Assembly (NCBI RefSeq): GCF_001890385.1
Contig: NZ_CP018221.1
Coordinates: 1,165,501 to 1,229,500, forward strand
Direction of reading: 5' to 3'
Length of the DNA stretch: 64,000 bases
Source: Tardibacter chloracetimidivorans
Lineage (GTDB): Bacteria > Pseudomonadota > Alphaproteobacteria > Sphingomonadales > Sphingomonadaceae
Shown here: in pieces, positions 57,073 through 64,000 of the stretch
Layout: every line of letters begins with the position of its first letter
How positions within the stretch are numbered: position 1 is the first letter of the stretch
Notes under the pieces: model-generated
The model's input: only the letters and a program-made list of their open reading frames with translations
Told to the model about the DNA's origin: nothing
The model's database searches: none
Translations under genes and position numbers: made by a program

Positions 57073-58868
57073 CGATCTCCCCCGCCTTTCTGGACGAACT
57101 GCGCAACCGCGTGGCGCTGTCGGGCGTGGTCGGGCGCGCGGTCAAGCTTGTCCGCGCCGGGCGGGAATGGAAGGCCTGCTGCCCCTTTCACAACGAAAAG
57201 ACTCCGAGCTTCTACGTCAACGACGACAAGGGCTTCTATCACTGCTTCGGATGCGGCGCGCATGGCGACGTGATTCGCTTCCTCACCGACCATGAGGGAC
57301 TTGCCTTTCGCGACGCGGTGGAGCGTCTGGCGGTGGAAGCCGGGCTGGAAATGCCGCAGGAAAGCCGCGAGAGCCGCGCCGTCGAGGCGAAACGCACGGG
57401 GCTGGCCGATGTCATGGCCGCCGCCGCCAGATGGTATCAGGATGAACTTGCAAGCCCGGGCGGCGTCGATGCGCGCGCCTATCTGGAGCGCCGTGGCTTG
57501 AGCGCGACCGCGATCACGACGTTCGCGCTCGGCTATGCGCCCGACAGCCGCACACGCCTCAAAGCGGCGCTCAACAGCTATGGCGTGCCCGCGCTCGTCG
57601 AAGCGGGCCTGCTGATCCGGCCGGAAGACAGCGGCCGCGAGCCCTATGACAGGTTCCGTGGCCGGCTGATGTTCCCAATTCGCGATACCCGAGGCCGCGT
57701 GATCGCCTTTGGCGGCCGTATCCTCGGCGATGGCGAGCCGAAATATCTGAACTCGCCCGACACACCGCTGTTCGACAAGGGACGGACCCTCTTCAACCTG
57801 GATCGGGCGGGACCCGCCGGCCGCAAATCGGGCCGGCTGATCGTGGTCGAAGGCTATATGGACGTGATCGCGCTGCACGAGGCAGGCGTCATCGAAGCCG
57901 TCGCCCCGCTCGGCACCGCATTGACCGAGAACCAGCTGGCGCTGCTGTGGCGGGTGGTCGACACGCCCCTGCTCTGCTTCGACGGCGACGCGGCGGGACA
58001 GCGGGCGGCGCTGCGGGCGGCGCTGCGGGCGCTGCCGCTGCTGAAGCCGGGCAAATCGCTGGCGTTCATCACCCTGCCGCCGGGGCAGGATCCGGACGAT
58101 CTGGTCCGCGCGGGCGGGGCCGAGGCGTTCGATAGGCTGGCGGCGCGGGCCGAACCGCTGGTGGAGCGGCTCTGGCAGTCGGAACTGGCCGCACTGCCGG
58201 TTTCCACGCCGGAGCAGCGGGCAGGCCTGCAGGCGCGGCTGCGCGATCTTGCTCGGTCGGTGGAAGACGTTGATGTCCGCCAGGCCTATGAGCAGAACTT
58301 CCGCGAGCGCTTCTATCAGCATTTCCGCACGCCGAATCGCTTCTCGCCCGGTTACCGCCCGTCACCGCCGCAATCGCGCGTGGCGGCGCGCAAGCCCGCC
58401 GACACCATCCTTTTCGCACTGGTCGTGGGCCTGCTGGAACATCCCGAACTGATCGTGCCAAATGCCGAAACGCTCGGCCGCCTCCAGATTGGGGACACCG
58501 AACTGGCCCGGCTCCGCGATGTGCTTCTGGAAACCGCGATGCGCGATCCCCACCTTGACAAGAGCACGCTTGACCACAATTTAGCCTCGGCGGGCGTGGG
58601 CGCGTTGGCAGAACAGGTGCGCCGTTCAAACAGGCTCGCCTTTTTCTTCACGCGGCAGGGTGACGACAGCGAGCGGGCGGCACAGGAGCTTGGTGCCGTT
58701 CTGGAGGTGCTGGCGGCGCTTGAAACAGTGGACGCGGCGCTGAACGAAGCCACCAATAGGCTTCGGGCAAGCGCGGCGCAGAATGATCTGGACGAGCAGC
58801 AGAAGCTGCTCCGCCAGAAGGACAGGCTCGACGCCAGGCTTAAAGCGCTGGCGCGAACTGAAGATTGA
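57069..58868 (+). CDS. dnaG: DNA primase DnaG
   Basis: 599 residues. CHC2 zinc finger in [12 protein letters not shown] and H-C-F-G-C-G, RNA-polymerase core with G-R-L-M-F-P-I, TOPRIM with [11 protein letters not shown] and D-G-D-A-A-G. The C-terminal helicase-binding region is short. The ATG is overlapped by the DUF559 stop, and its purine-rich leader lies inside the right palindrome. Confidence 0.95.
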   Translation: MTISPAFLDELRNRVALSGVVGRAVKLVRAGREWKACCPFHNEKTPSFYVNDDKGFYHCFGCGAHGDVIRFLTDHEGLAFRDAVERLAVEAGLEMPQESRESRAVEAKRTGLADVMAAAARWYQDELASPGGVDARAYLERRGLSATAITTFALGYAPDSRTRLKAALNSYGVPALVEAGLLIRPEDSGREPYDRFRGRLMFPIRDTRGRVIAFGGRILGDGEPKYLNSPDTPLFDKGRTLFNLDRAGPAGRKSGRLIVVEGYMDVIALHEAGVIEAVAPLGTALTENQLALLWRVVDTPLLCFDGDAAGQRAALRAALRALPLLKPGKSLAFITLPPGQDPDDLVRAGGAEAFDRLAARAEPLVERLWQSELAALPVSTPEQRAGLQARLRDLARSVEDVDVRQAYEQNFRERFYQHFRTPNRFSPGYRPSPPQSRVAARKPADTILFALVVGLLEHPELIVPNAETLGRLQIGDTELARLRDVLLETAMRDPHLDKSTLDHNLASAGVGALAEQVRRSNRLAFFFTRQGDDSERAAQELGAVLEVLAALETVDAALNEATNRLRASAAQNDLDEQQKLLRQKDRLDARLKALARTED

Positions 58869-58909
58869 AGATAGGCGGCAACGCCGGAACGGCAGGGCGA
58901 ACGACAGGC

Positions 58910-60958
58910 ATGGCGAAAAGCGAAGCAGTCGCAACGGAATCCATCGACGGCAAGGCAGAGCGCGACGCGCCCCTGATCGACCTGAACGGAACCGCAATCA
59001 AGAAGCTGATCGCGCGCGCGAAGAAGCGGGGCGTCATCACCTATGACGAACTGAACGAGGCGCTTCCGCAGGATCAGATGTCTTCGGAGCAGATCGAGGA
59101 CGTGATGTCCGCGCTCTCCGAAATGGGCGTCAACATCGTGGAAAACGACGAGCGCGAGGGCGATGGCCAGGAAAGCGCCGAAGGCGAGGAAGAAGAAACC
59201 TCGCTTGATGAAGGCGAGGCTTCGACCACCTTCACCCCGACCGCGACGAAGAAGGAAACGCTGGATCGCACAGACGATCCGGTGCGCATGTACCTGCGCG
59301 AAATGGGCGCGGTGGAACTGCTTTCCCGCGAAGGCGAAATCGCGATCGCCAAGCGCATCGAGGCGGGTCGCGACACGATGATCGCCGGGCTGTGCGAAAG
59401 CCCGCTGACCTTCAACGCCATCATCGACTGGGCTGTCGCGCTGAACGAAGGGCGCATGCAGCTTCGCGAGATTCTCGACCTAGAGGCGATGCTCTCGAAG
59501 GACCCGACCCCCGATGAGGTGGAAGGCGACGAGGACACCGGCGACGGCGAGATCAGCGCCAAGACCGCCGGTCCCAGCTTCAAGGAGGACGAGGACGAAG
59601 AGGAGGAGCCCTCCGCCACGGCCGACGAGGATGAGGAGAATTACACCGAGCGCCGCGCGCCCCGCCCCGCCGAGGAGGATGAGGAAGACAACGCGCTTTC
59701 GCTTGCGGCGATGGAAGAATTGCTGAAGCCGGACGCGCTGGAGCGTTTCTCCGCGATCACCGACGCCTATACCAAGTTCACCCGCCTTCAGGACAGCCGC
59801 CTCGGCGCGCTGGCCAATGGCGAGGACATCAGCGACCGCGACGAGCATGGCTTCCAGAAGCTGCGCGAAGAGCTGACGGAAATGGTGGAGGCCGTCCACT
59901 TCCACAACGCCAAGATCGAGTATCTGGTCGACCAGCTCTATAGCTACAACCGCCGCCTCACCACTCTGGGCGGGCAGATCCTGCGGCTGGCCGAACGGCA
60001 CAAGGTGCCGCGCAAGGACTTTCTGACCCAGTATATGGGCAGCGAGATGGACGAGAACTGGCTCCAGCGCGTGGGCCAGATCGACAAGAAATGGGCCGCG
60101 TTCGCCCAGGGCGAATCAGGGGCGGTCGAAAAGATCCGCGCGGAAATCGCCGAGATCGCACAGGCGACCGGGATGGAGCTTGGCGAGTTCCGCCGCATTG
60201 TCAACATGGTGCAGAAGGGCGAGCGCGAGGCCCGCATCGCCAAGAAGGAGATGGTGGAAGCGAACCTGCGCCTCGTCATCTCCATCGCGAAGAAATACAC
60301 CAACCGCGGCCTGCAGTTCCTGGACCTGATTCAAGAGGGCAATATCGGCCTGATGAAGGCGGTCGACAAATTCGAATACCGCCGTGGCTACAAGTTCAGC
60401 ACCTACGCGACCTGGTGGATCAGGCAGGCGATCACCCGCTCCATCGCCGATCAGGCGCGGACCATCCGCATTCCGGTCCACATGATCGAGACGATCAATA
60501 AGCTGGTCCGCACGAGCCGCCAGATCCTTCACGAGATCGGCCGCGAACCGACGCCGGAGGAACTGGCCGAGCGTCTGTCGATGCCGCTTGAGAAGGTCCG
60601 CAAGGTGATGAAGATCGCCAAGGAGCCGATCAGCCTGGAAACGCCGATCGGCGACGAGGAGGATTCGCACCTCGGCGATTTCATCGAGGACAAGAACGCA
60701 GTCATTCCAATTGATGCCGCGATCCACGCCAACCTCAAGGAAACGGTGACCCGCGTGCTCGCCTCGCTCACCCCGCGCGAGGAGCGCGTGCTGCGCATGC
60801 GCTTCGGAATCGGCATGAACACCGATCACACGCTGGAGGAAGTGGGCCAGCAGTTCTCGGTGACGCGCGAGCGCATCCGGCAGATCGAGGCCAAGGCGCT
60901 GAGGAAACTCAAGCACCCGTCGCGCAGCCGCAAGATGCGGAGCTTTCTGGACCAATAG
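58910..60958 (+). CDS. rpoD: Primary sigma factor RpoD (sigma-70)
   Basis: 682 residues from the ATG at 58910; a start at 58865, overlapping the dnaG stop, cannot be excluded because the ribosome site is weak. Region 1.1, a long acidic insert (about 205-270, runs of Glu/Asp), region 1.2 ([11 protein letters not shown]), region 2 ([13 protein letters not shown]), region 3 and region 4 with [19 protein letters not shown]. Housekeeping transcription. Confidence 0.96.
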   Translation: MAKSEAVATESIDGKAERDAPLIDLNGTAIKKLIARAKKRGVITYDELNEALPQDQMSSEQIEDVMSALSEMGVNIVENDEREGDGQESAEGEEEETSLDEGEASTTFTPTATKKETLDRTDDPVRMYLREMGAVELLSREGEIAIAKRIEAGRDTMIAGLCESPLTFNAIIDWAVALNEGRMQLREILDLEAMLSKDPTPDEVEGDEDTGDGEISAKTAGPSFKEDEDEEEEPSATADEDEENYTERRAPRPAEEDEEDNALSLAAMEELLKPDALERFSAITDAYTKFTRLQDSRLGALANGEDISDRDEHGFQKLREELTEMVEAVHFHNAKIEYLVDQLYSYNRRLTTLGGQILRLAERHKVPRKDFLTQYMGSEMDENWLQRVGQIDKKWAAFAQGESGAVEKIRAEIAEIAQATGMELGEFRRIVNMVQKGEREARIAKKEMVEANLRLVISIAKKYTNRGLQFLDLIQEGNIGLMKAVDKFEYRRGYKFSTYATWWIRQAITRSIADQARTIRIPVHMIETINKLVRTSRQILHEIGREPTPEELAERLSMPLEKVRKVMKIAKEPISLETPIGDEEDSHLGDFIEDKNAVIPIDAAIHANLKETVTRVLASLTPREERVLRMRFGIGMNTDHTLEEVGQQFSVTRERIRQIEAKALRKLKHPSRSRKMRSFLDQ

Positions 60959-61146
60959 TTGGCCGGTCCCGGCGGATAATGCCCAAGGCGTTACAAATCG
61001 GGACCGAAATAAACGTCGTGTTTACAGCCTTCTCTCTATTCATCTGACAAACGTCGGCGGCACGGGCGCGATTTCCGTGCCTCGCCGGCCATTTGTTCGG
61101 GGATGGTGCGGCCGCTTCGGGGCCGCAACACAGAGAGGAAGCATAG

Positions 61147-61818
61147 TTGCCAGCAAGCCGACCACAGCCGGTGCCTGCTGATTCAAGCGAAGCACCCTTT
61201 CGGGCGTTCGTCGAGGAGACGATCGCCTCGTCGGGATCGGCGAATCATGACTTTGTCGGCCTCCTTGCCGGCTCCGGCCCGGTCTCGCGCCCCACCATGG
61301 CCGATACGCTGCATCATCTGAGCCTGCTCCACGGCAACCGGCCCAGCGTTTTTGAAGTGGTCGCCCAATCCGCGCTGGTTCCTGCGCCGGAATGGCTGAA
61401 CGCCGCCATGCGCGCCTTTGCCGGTGAACGGGACCTCATGTCCCGGCTGATGGTGGCGGCAGGGCCGCCGCCAAGCCGACTCGGCCAGACCAGCGTACAG
61501 GAAACCGTCAGCGGGACGCGGACCGCGCTTCTGACCCTTGCCGGGTCCGACCGGCTGGGCTGCGCCATAGGCGCTGCGGCTGCTCTTCTGCTGGACTGGG
61601 ACGGCGTGTCGGAAGCGCTTGCCGGCATTGCGCAGCGCCTTGGAGCCGACGCCGGGCGGCGCCATCAGGCCTGGCCATCGCCGGCCGAGACGATGCGGAT
61701 GGCTGAGACGGCCGCCGCCCTGCCCGGCGGGGAGCGCGCGGTGCGGTTCGGCTTCCAGACGCTGCTGGCGCAGCACCGCGCGTTCTGGAACATCGTCCAG
61801 TCCCGCGCGACGGCGTAA
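61147..61818 (+). CDS. Hypothetical protein, probably lineage-restricted
   Basis: 223 residues from a TTG at 61147 with AGAGGA upstream. Helical, with no signal peptide. Notable segments: D-T-L-H-H-L-S-L-L-H-G-N-R-P-S-V-F-E near 55 and a hydrophobic C-I-G-A-A-A-A-L-L-L-D-W near 138. H-H-L, H-G and late histidines could bind a metal but no known motif is matched. It lies alone between rpoD and the MoxR gene; a sphingomonad-type conserved unknown is my best description. Confidence 0.65.
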   Translation: MPASRPQPVPADSSEAPFRAFVEETIASSGSANHDFVGLLAGSGPVSRPTMADTLHHLSLLHGNRPSVFEVVAQSALVPAPEWLNAAMRAFAGERDLMSRLMVAAGPPPSRLGQTSVQETVSGTRTALLTLAGSDRLGCAIGAAAALLLDWDGVSEALAGIAQRLGADAGRRHQAWPSPAETMRMAETAAALPGGERAVRFGFQTLLAQHRAFWNIVQSRATA

Positions 61819-61897
61819 AGCTCTTCGGCCGCGCGCTTGCCTTGCAGGCCGCTCCTTCCTATGCGTCAAGCCAAGCTTTGATCGGGAAGGCCGCACG

Positions 61898-62740
61898 ATG
61901 CAATTTGAAGGTACCAGCGCCTATATCGCCACCCAGGACCTGAAGGTCGCGGTGAACGCGGCGGTCGCGCTCCGCCGCCCGCTGCTGGTGAAGGGCGAGC
62001 CGGGCACCGGCAAGACGGTGCTTGCGCATGAGATCGCGGCCACCGTCGGCGCACCGCTGATCGAATGGCACGTCAAATCCACCACCAAGGCGCAGCAGGG
62101 CCTTTACGAATATGACGCCGTCGCCCGCCTTCGCGACAGCCAGCTGGGCGACGAGCGCGTTCACGACATCGCCAATTACATCCGGCGCGGCAAGCTGTGG
62201 GAAGCCTTCACCTCCCCCACCCTGCCCGTGCTGCTGATCGACGAGATCGACAAGGCCGACATCGAGTTTCCTAACGACCTGCTGCAGGAACTCGACCGCA
62301 TGGAGTTCCATGTCTACGAGACCGGCGAGACGGTGAAGGCGGCCGAGCGGCCGATCGTCGTCATCACGTCGAACAACGAGAAGGAACTGCCCGACGCATT
62401 TCTGCGGCGCTGCTTTTTCCACTACATCAAGTTTCCCGACCGGGAGACGATGCAGGCGATCATCGACGTTCACTTCCCCGGCATCCAGAAGATGCTGGTC
62501 GCAAAGGCGCTCGACGTCTTCTACGAGCTTCGCGACGTTCCGGGACTCAAGAAAAAGCCTTCGACCTCGGAACTGCTCGACTGGCTGAAGCTGCTGCTGC
62601 ACGAGGACATGCCGCTGGAGGTTCTGCAATCGCAGGATCCGAAAAAGGCGATTCCGCCCCTGCACGGCGCGCTTCTGAAGAATGAGCAGGACGTCATGCT
62701 GTTCGAGCGGCTGGCCTTTCTCAACCGCCGGGGCGGCTGA
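61898..62740 (+). CDS. MoxR-type AAA+ ATPase
   Basis: 280 residues from the ATG at 61898. Walker A G-E-P-G-T-G-K-T near 33, Walker B L-L-I-D-E-I-D-K-A-D near 113, sensor 1 V-I-T-S-N-N-E-K and the arginine-finger region R-R-C-F-F-H. MoxR ATPases usually act with VWA-domain partners in protein or metal-cofactor maturation (CoxD-like); a partner is not seen here because the next gene is on the other strand. Confidence 0.9.
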   Translation: MQFEGTSAYIATQDLKVAVNAAVALRRPLLVKGEPGTGKTVLAHEIAATVGAPLIEWHVKSTTKAQQGLYEYDAVARLRDSQLGDERVHDIANYIRRGKLWEAFTSPTLPVLLIDEIDKADIEFPNDLLQELDRMEFHVYETGETVKAAERPIVVITSNNEKELPDAFLRRCFFHYIKFPDRETMQAIIDVHFPGIQKMLVAKALDVFYELRDVPGLKKKPSTSELLDWLKLLLHEDMPLEVLQSQDPKKAIPPLHGALLKNEQDVMLFERLAFLNRRGG

Positions 62741-62748
62741 TCCTCTGA

Positions 62749-64000
62749 TCAGATCAGATAGCCAAGTTCGTAAAGGCCCCACTGCCTGCCGCTGAACATC
62801 AGCGGCACGAACACCGAACGAAGCGCCCGATAGCGCCCCTCGCCGAAATCCTGGCGATAAGTGAAGAGGAAATAGTCGCCCTCGCTGTCCAGCGCGGCGC
62901 GCGTGGATGAATCCATGAAGATGCAGCGGTTGCGGCTGTAGAGGTGGTTTTCCTCCTCGTCCTCGCCCTGCGGCTGGCTGCGCTCGCTGATATGGGTGGG
63001 CAGAAAGCCGTTCATGTCGATCATGCAGCAGCCGACGATCGACGCGCGCGCCGCCGTCTGGCGGTCCAGAACCGGGCGCAACATCCGGTCGGCAAAGGGC
63101 ACGAGGCCCGTCATGTACTTTCGCGGCTCATGCCCCGGCAACGGCACATAGCTGGTATCGAACAGCTGGCCGAGTTGAAGTTCGCCCGTAGCGAGCGCCG
63201 TCTCGACGATCGCCCGCACCTCCTCCGCGCCGACAAGCGCAAGCTCGATATAGGGCGTGTCGGGCGTCCTGATGCCGCTATGGGCGACCCTGTCGAGCAT
63301 GCGGTTTGACAGCAACTCGAGCGCGTTCAGCCTTTCCTGGGCGTCGCCAAGGCTCTGCACATGCGCTTCGGCCGAGCATGCGAAGGTTTCGAGCCCGCCC
63401 TGCACGCATTCCACGGCCACCCGACTTGCATCCACCCGTTCCGCGACCCGCGCGGTGCGGTGCTCGAACTGACGGACGAACTGGGAAATCACTTCAAGCG
63501 CGCTGGTCACCTCCGACGCGCCGGTCCGCGCTTCCTGCCCCAGGGTGATGCCGGTCTTCAGATTCTCGATGATCGCCACGGCCTCGTCGTTCAGGAGGCG
63601 GATGCGCCGGTCGATATCACCGGTGACGGCGCGCGTGTCCTGCGCAAGCTTCTTCACTTCGCCGGCGACCACCCGGAAACCGCGTCCCGCCTCGCCCGCG
63701 CGGGCGGCCTCGATGGTCGCGTTGAGCGCCAGATAATCGGTCTGCCGGGCCAGCGCGTCGATGGTGCCGGACAGGGTGCCGACCAGGCCAAGCGCCTCGC
63801 CAAGCGCATTCAGCCGATGGTCCAGCCCCACCACCAGATCAATCATGCCGTTCACCGAATCCATTGCCCGTTCGATCACCGCATGGCTGGACGCGATCGA
63901 CTGCTGCGCCTGGTTGGCGAATGCCTGCGCATCCAGCGTAGCGTCGGCGACATCCTGCTGCCCGTCCAGAAGCTCGGCCGAGGTGGCGCGCAGGCGCGAC
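62749..64000 (-). CDS. Methyl-accepting chemotaxis-type receptor, partial, with C-terminal sensor domain
   Basis: The frame stays open to the right edge, so the N-terminus is missing; about 416 residues are visible. The signalling hairpin tip is present (L-A-L-N-A-T-I-E-A-A-R-A-G-E-A-G-R-G-F, then V-A-G-E-V-K-K-L-A). About 200 further residues follow, ending in a compact beta-rich domain (from about D-T-S-Y-V-P-L-P-G to Y-E-L-G-Y-L-I) that resembles a Cache/PAS-like sensor. No transmembrane helix is seen in the visible part, so it may be a soluble receptor. Confidence 0.82.
   Translation of the reverse strand, partial: SRLRATSAELLDGQQDVADATLDAQAFANQAQQSIASSHAVIERAMDSVNGMIDLVVGLDHRLNALGEALGLVGTLSGTIDALARQTDYLALNATIEAARAGEAGRGFRVVAGEVKKLAQDTRAVTGDIDRRIRLLNDEAVAIIENLKTGITLGQEARTGASEVTSALEVISQFVRQFEHRTARVAERVDASRVAVECVQGGLETFACSAEAHVQSLGDAQERLNALELLSNRMLDRVAHSGIRTPDTPYIELALVGAEEVRAIVETALATGELQLGQLFDTSYVPLPGHEPRKYMTGLVPFADRMLRPVLDRQTAARASIVGCCMIDMNGFLPTHISERSQPQGEDEEENHLYSRNRCIFMDSSTRAALDSEGDYFLFTYRQDFGEGRYRALRSVFVPLMFSGRQWGLYELGYLI

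Noticed and set aside
61000-61146. GGACC element downstream of rpoD as a stress promoter of the orphan gene
   Set aside because: It does not match GGAAC and has no paired -10 element at the right spacing.

Overview
The window is chromosomal DNA of a GC-rich alphaproteobacterium, most likely a sphingomonad (Sphingomonadales). The evidence is the gene order dusB-ntrB-ntrC-ntrY-ntrX-hfq-hflX next to mazG, a fused ispDF, a pdhA-pdhB-pdhC-lpd set whose E1 beta subunit carries its own lipoyl domain, the block carA/carB-greA with yqeY-dnaG-rpoD, GGAAC-N16/17-(C)GTT promoters of the general-stress sigma factor EcfG type, and abundant short GC-rich palindromic repeats. The species assignment is inference. 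No rRNA, complete tRNA, CRISPR array or IS element was seen.

Region 1 (1-2457) is the right end of an integrated element. On the minus strand it carries a tyrosine integrase, an AlpA-like DNA-binding protein, a small unknown protein and the start of a Prim-Pol-type primase that runs off the left edge. The element ends in a displaced 3' half of a tRNA-Arg(TCT) gene, which marks the attachment site. The layout resembles P4-like or PICI-like phage satellites.

Region 2 (2481-24252) is an accessory and cell-surface region. Its core is a divergent 13-gene cluster (3839-17170). The leftward arm holds three sugar-nucleotide epimerase/decarboxylase-type SDRs and four glycosyltransferases. The rightward arm holds a histidine phosphatase, a SAM methyltransferase, a GH-A-like protein with apparently permuted barrel order, an inositol-phosphate-synthase homologue, an MDR dehydrogenase and a Gfo/Idh/MocA oxidoreductase. 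Neighbouring genes overlap by about 4 nt, so each arm looks like one operon. The cluster looks like a pathway for an uncharacterised, possibly inositol-derived glycan or glycoconjugate, and its leftward arm has an EcfG-type promoter. A Crp/Fnr regulator, stress-type genes (Zn-dehydrogenase, SRPBCC protein, DUF421 protein) and a GT4/GH13 pair follow.

Region 3 (24426-46942) is core metabolism: mazG, hflX-hfq, the two nitrogen two-component systems NtrYX and NtrBC, dusB, ispDF, pncC, a COQ10-like protein, lipA, carbonic anhydrase, lpd, pdhC, pdhB, pdhA, an FtsB-like protein and enolase. A membrane-bound GGDEF protein is embedded between pdhB and pdhC.

Region 4 (47050-64000) starts with an EcfG-type promoter driving a three-gene envelope-stress operon. 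Then come mlaC, a DUF4170 gene, rhomboid, greA, carB, carA, yqeY, a DUF559 gene, dnaG, rpoD, an orphan gene, a MoxR-type ATPase and a partial chemotaxis receptor. Palindromic repeats have shaped this part. A paired-hairpin element sits in frame inside carA, and a DUF559 nuclease-like gene lies exactly between two near-identical palindromes, the second of which also appears to supply the ribosome binding site of dnaG.
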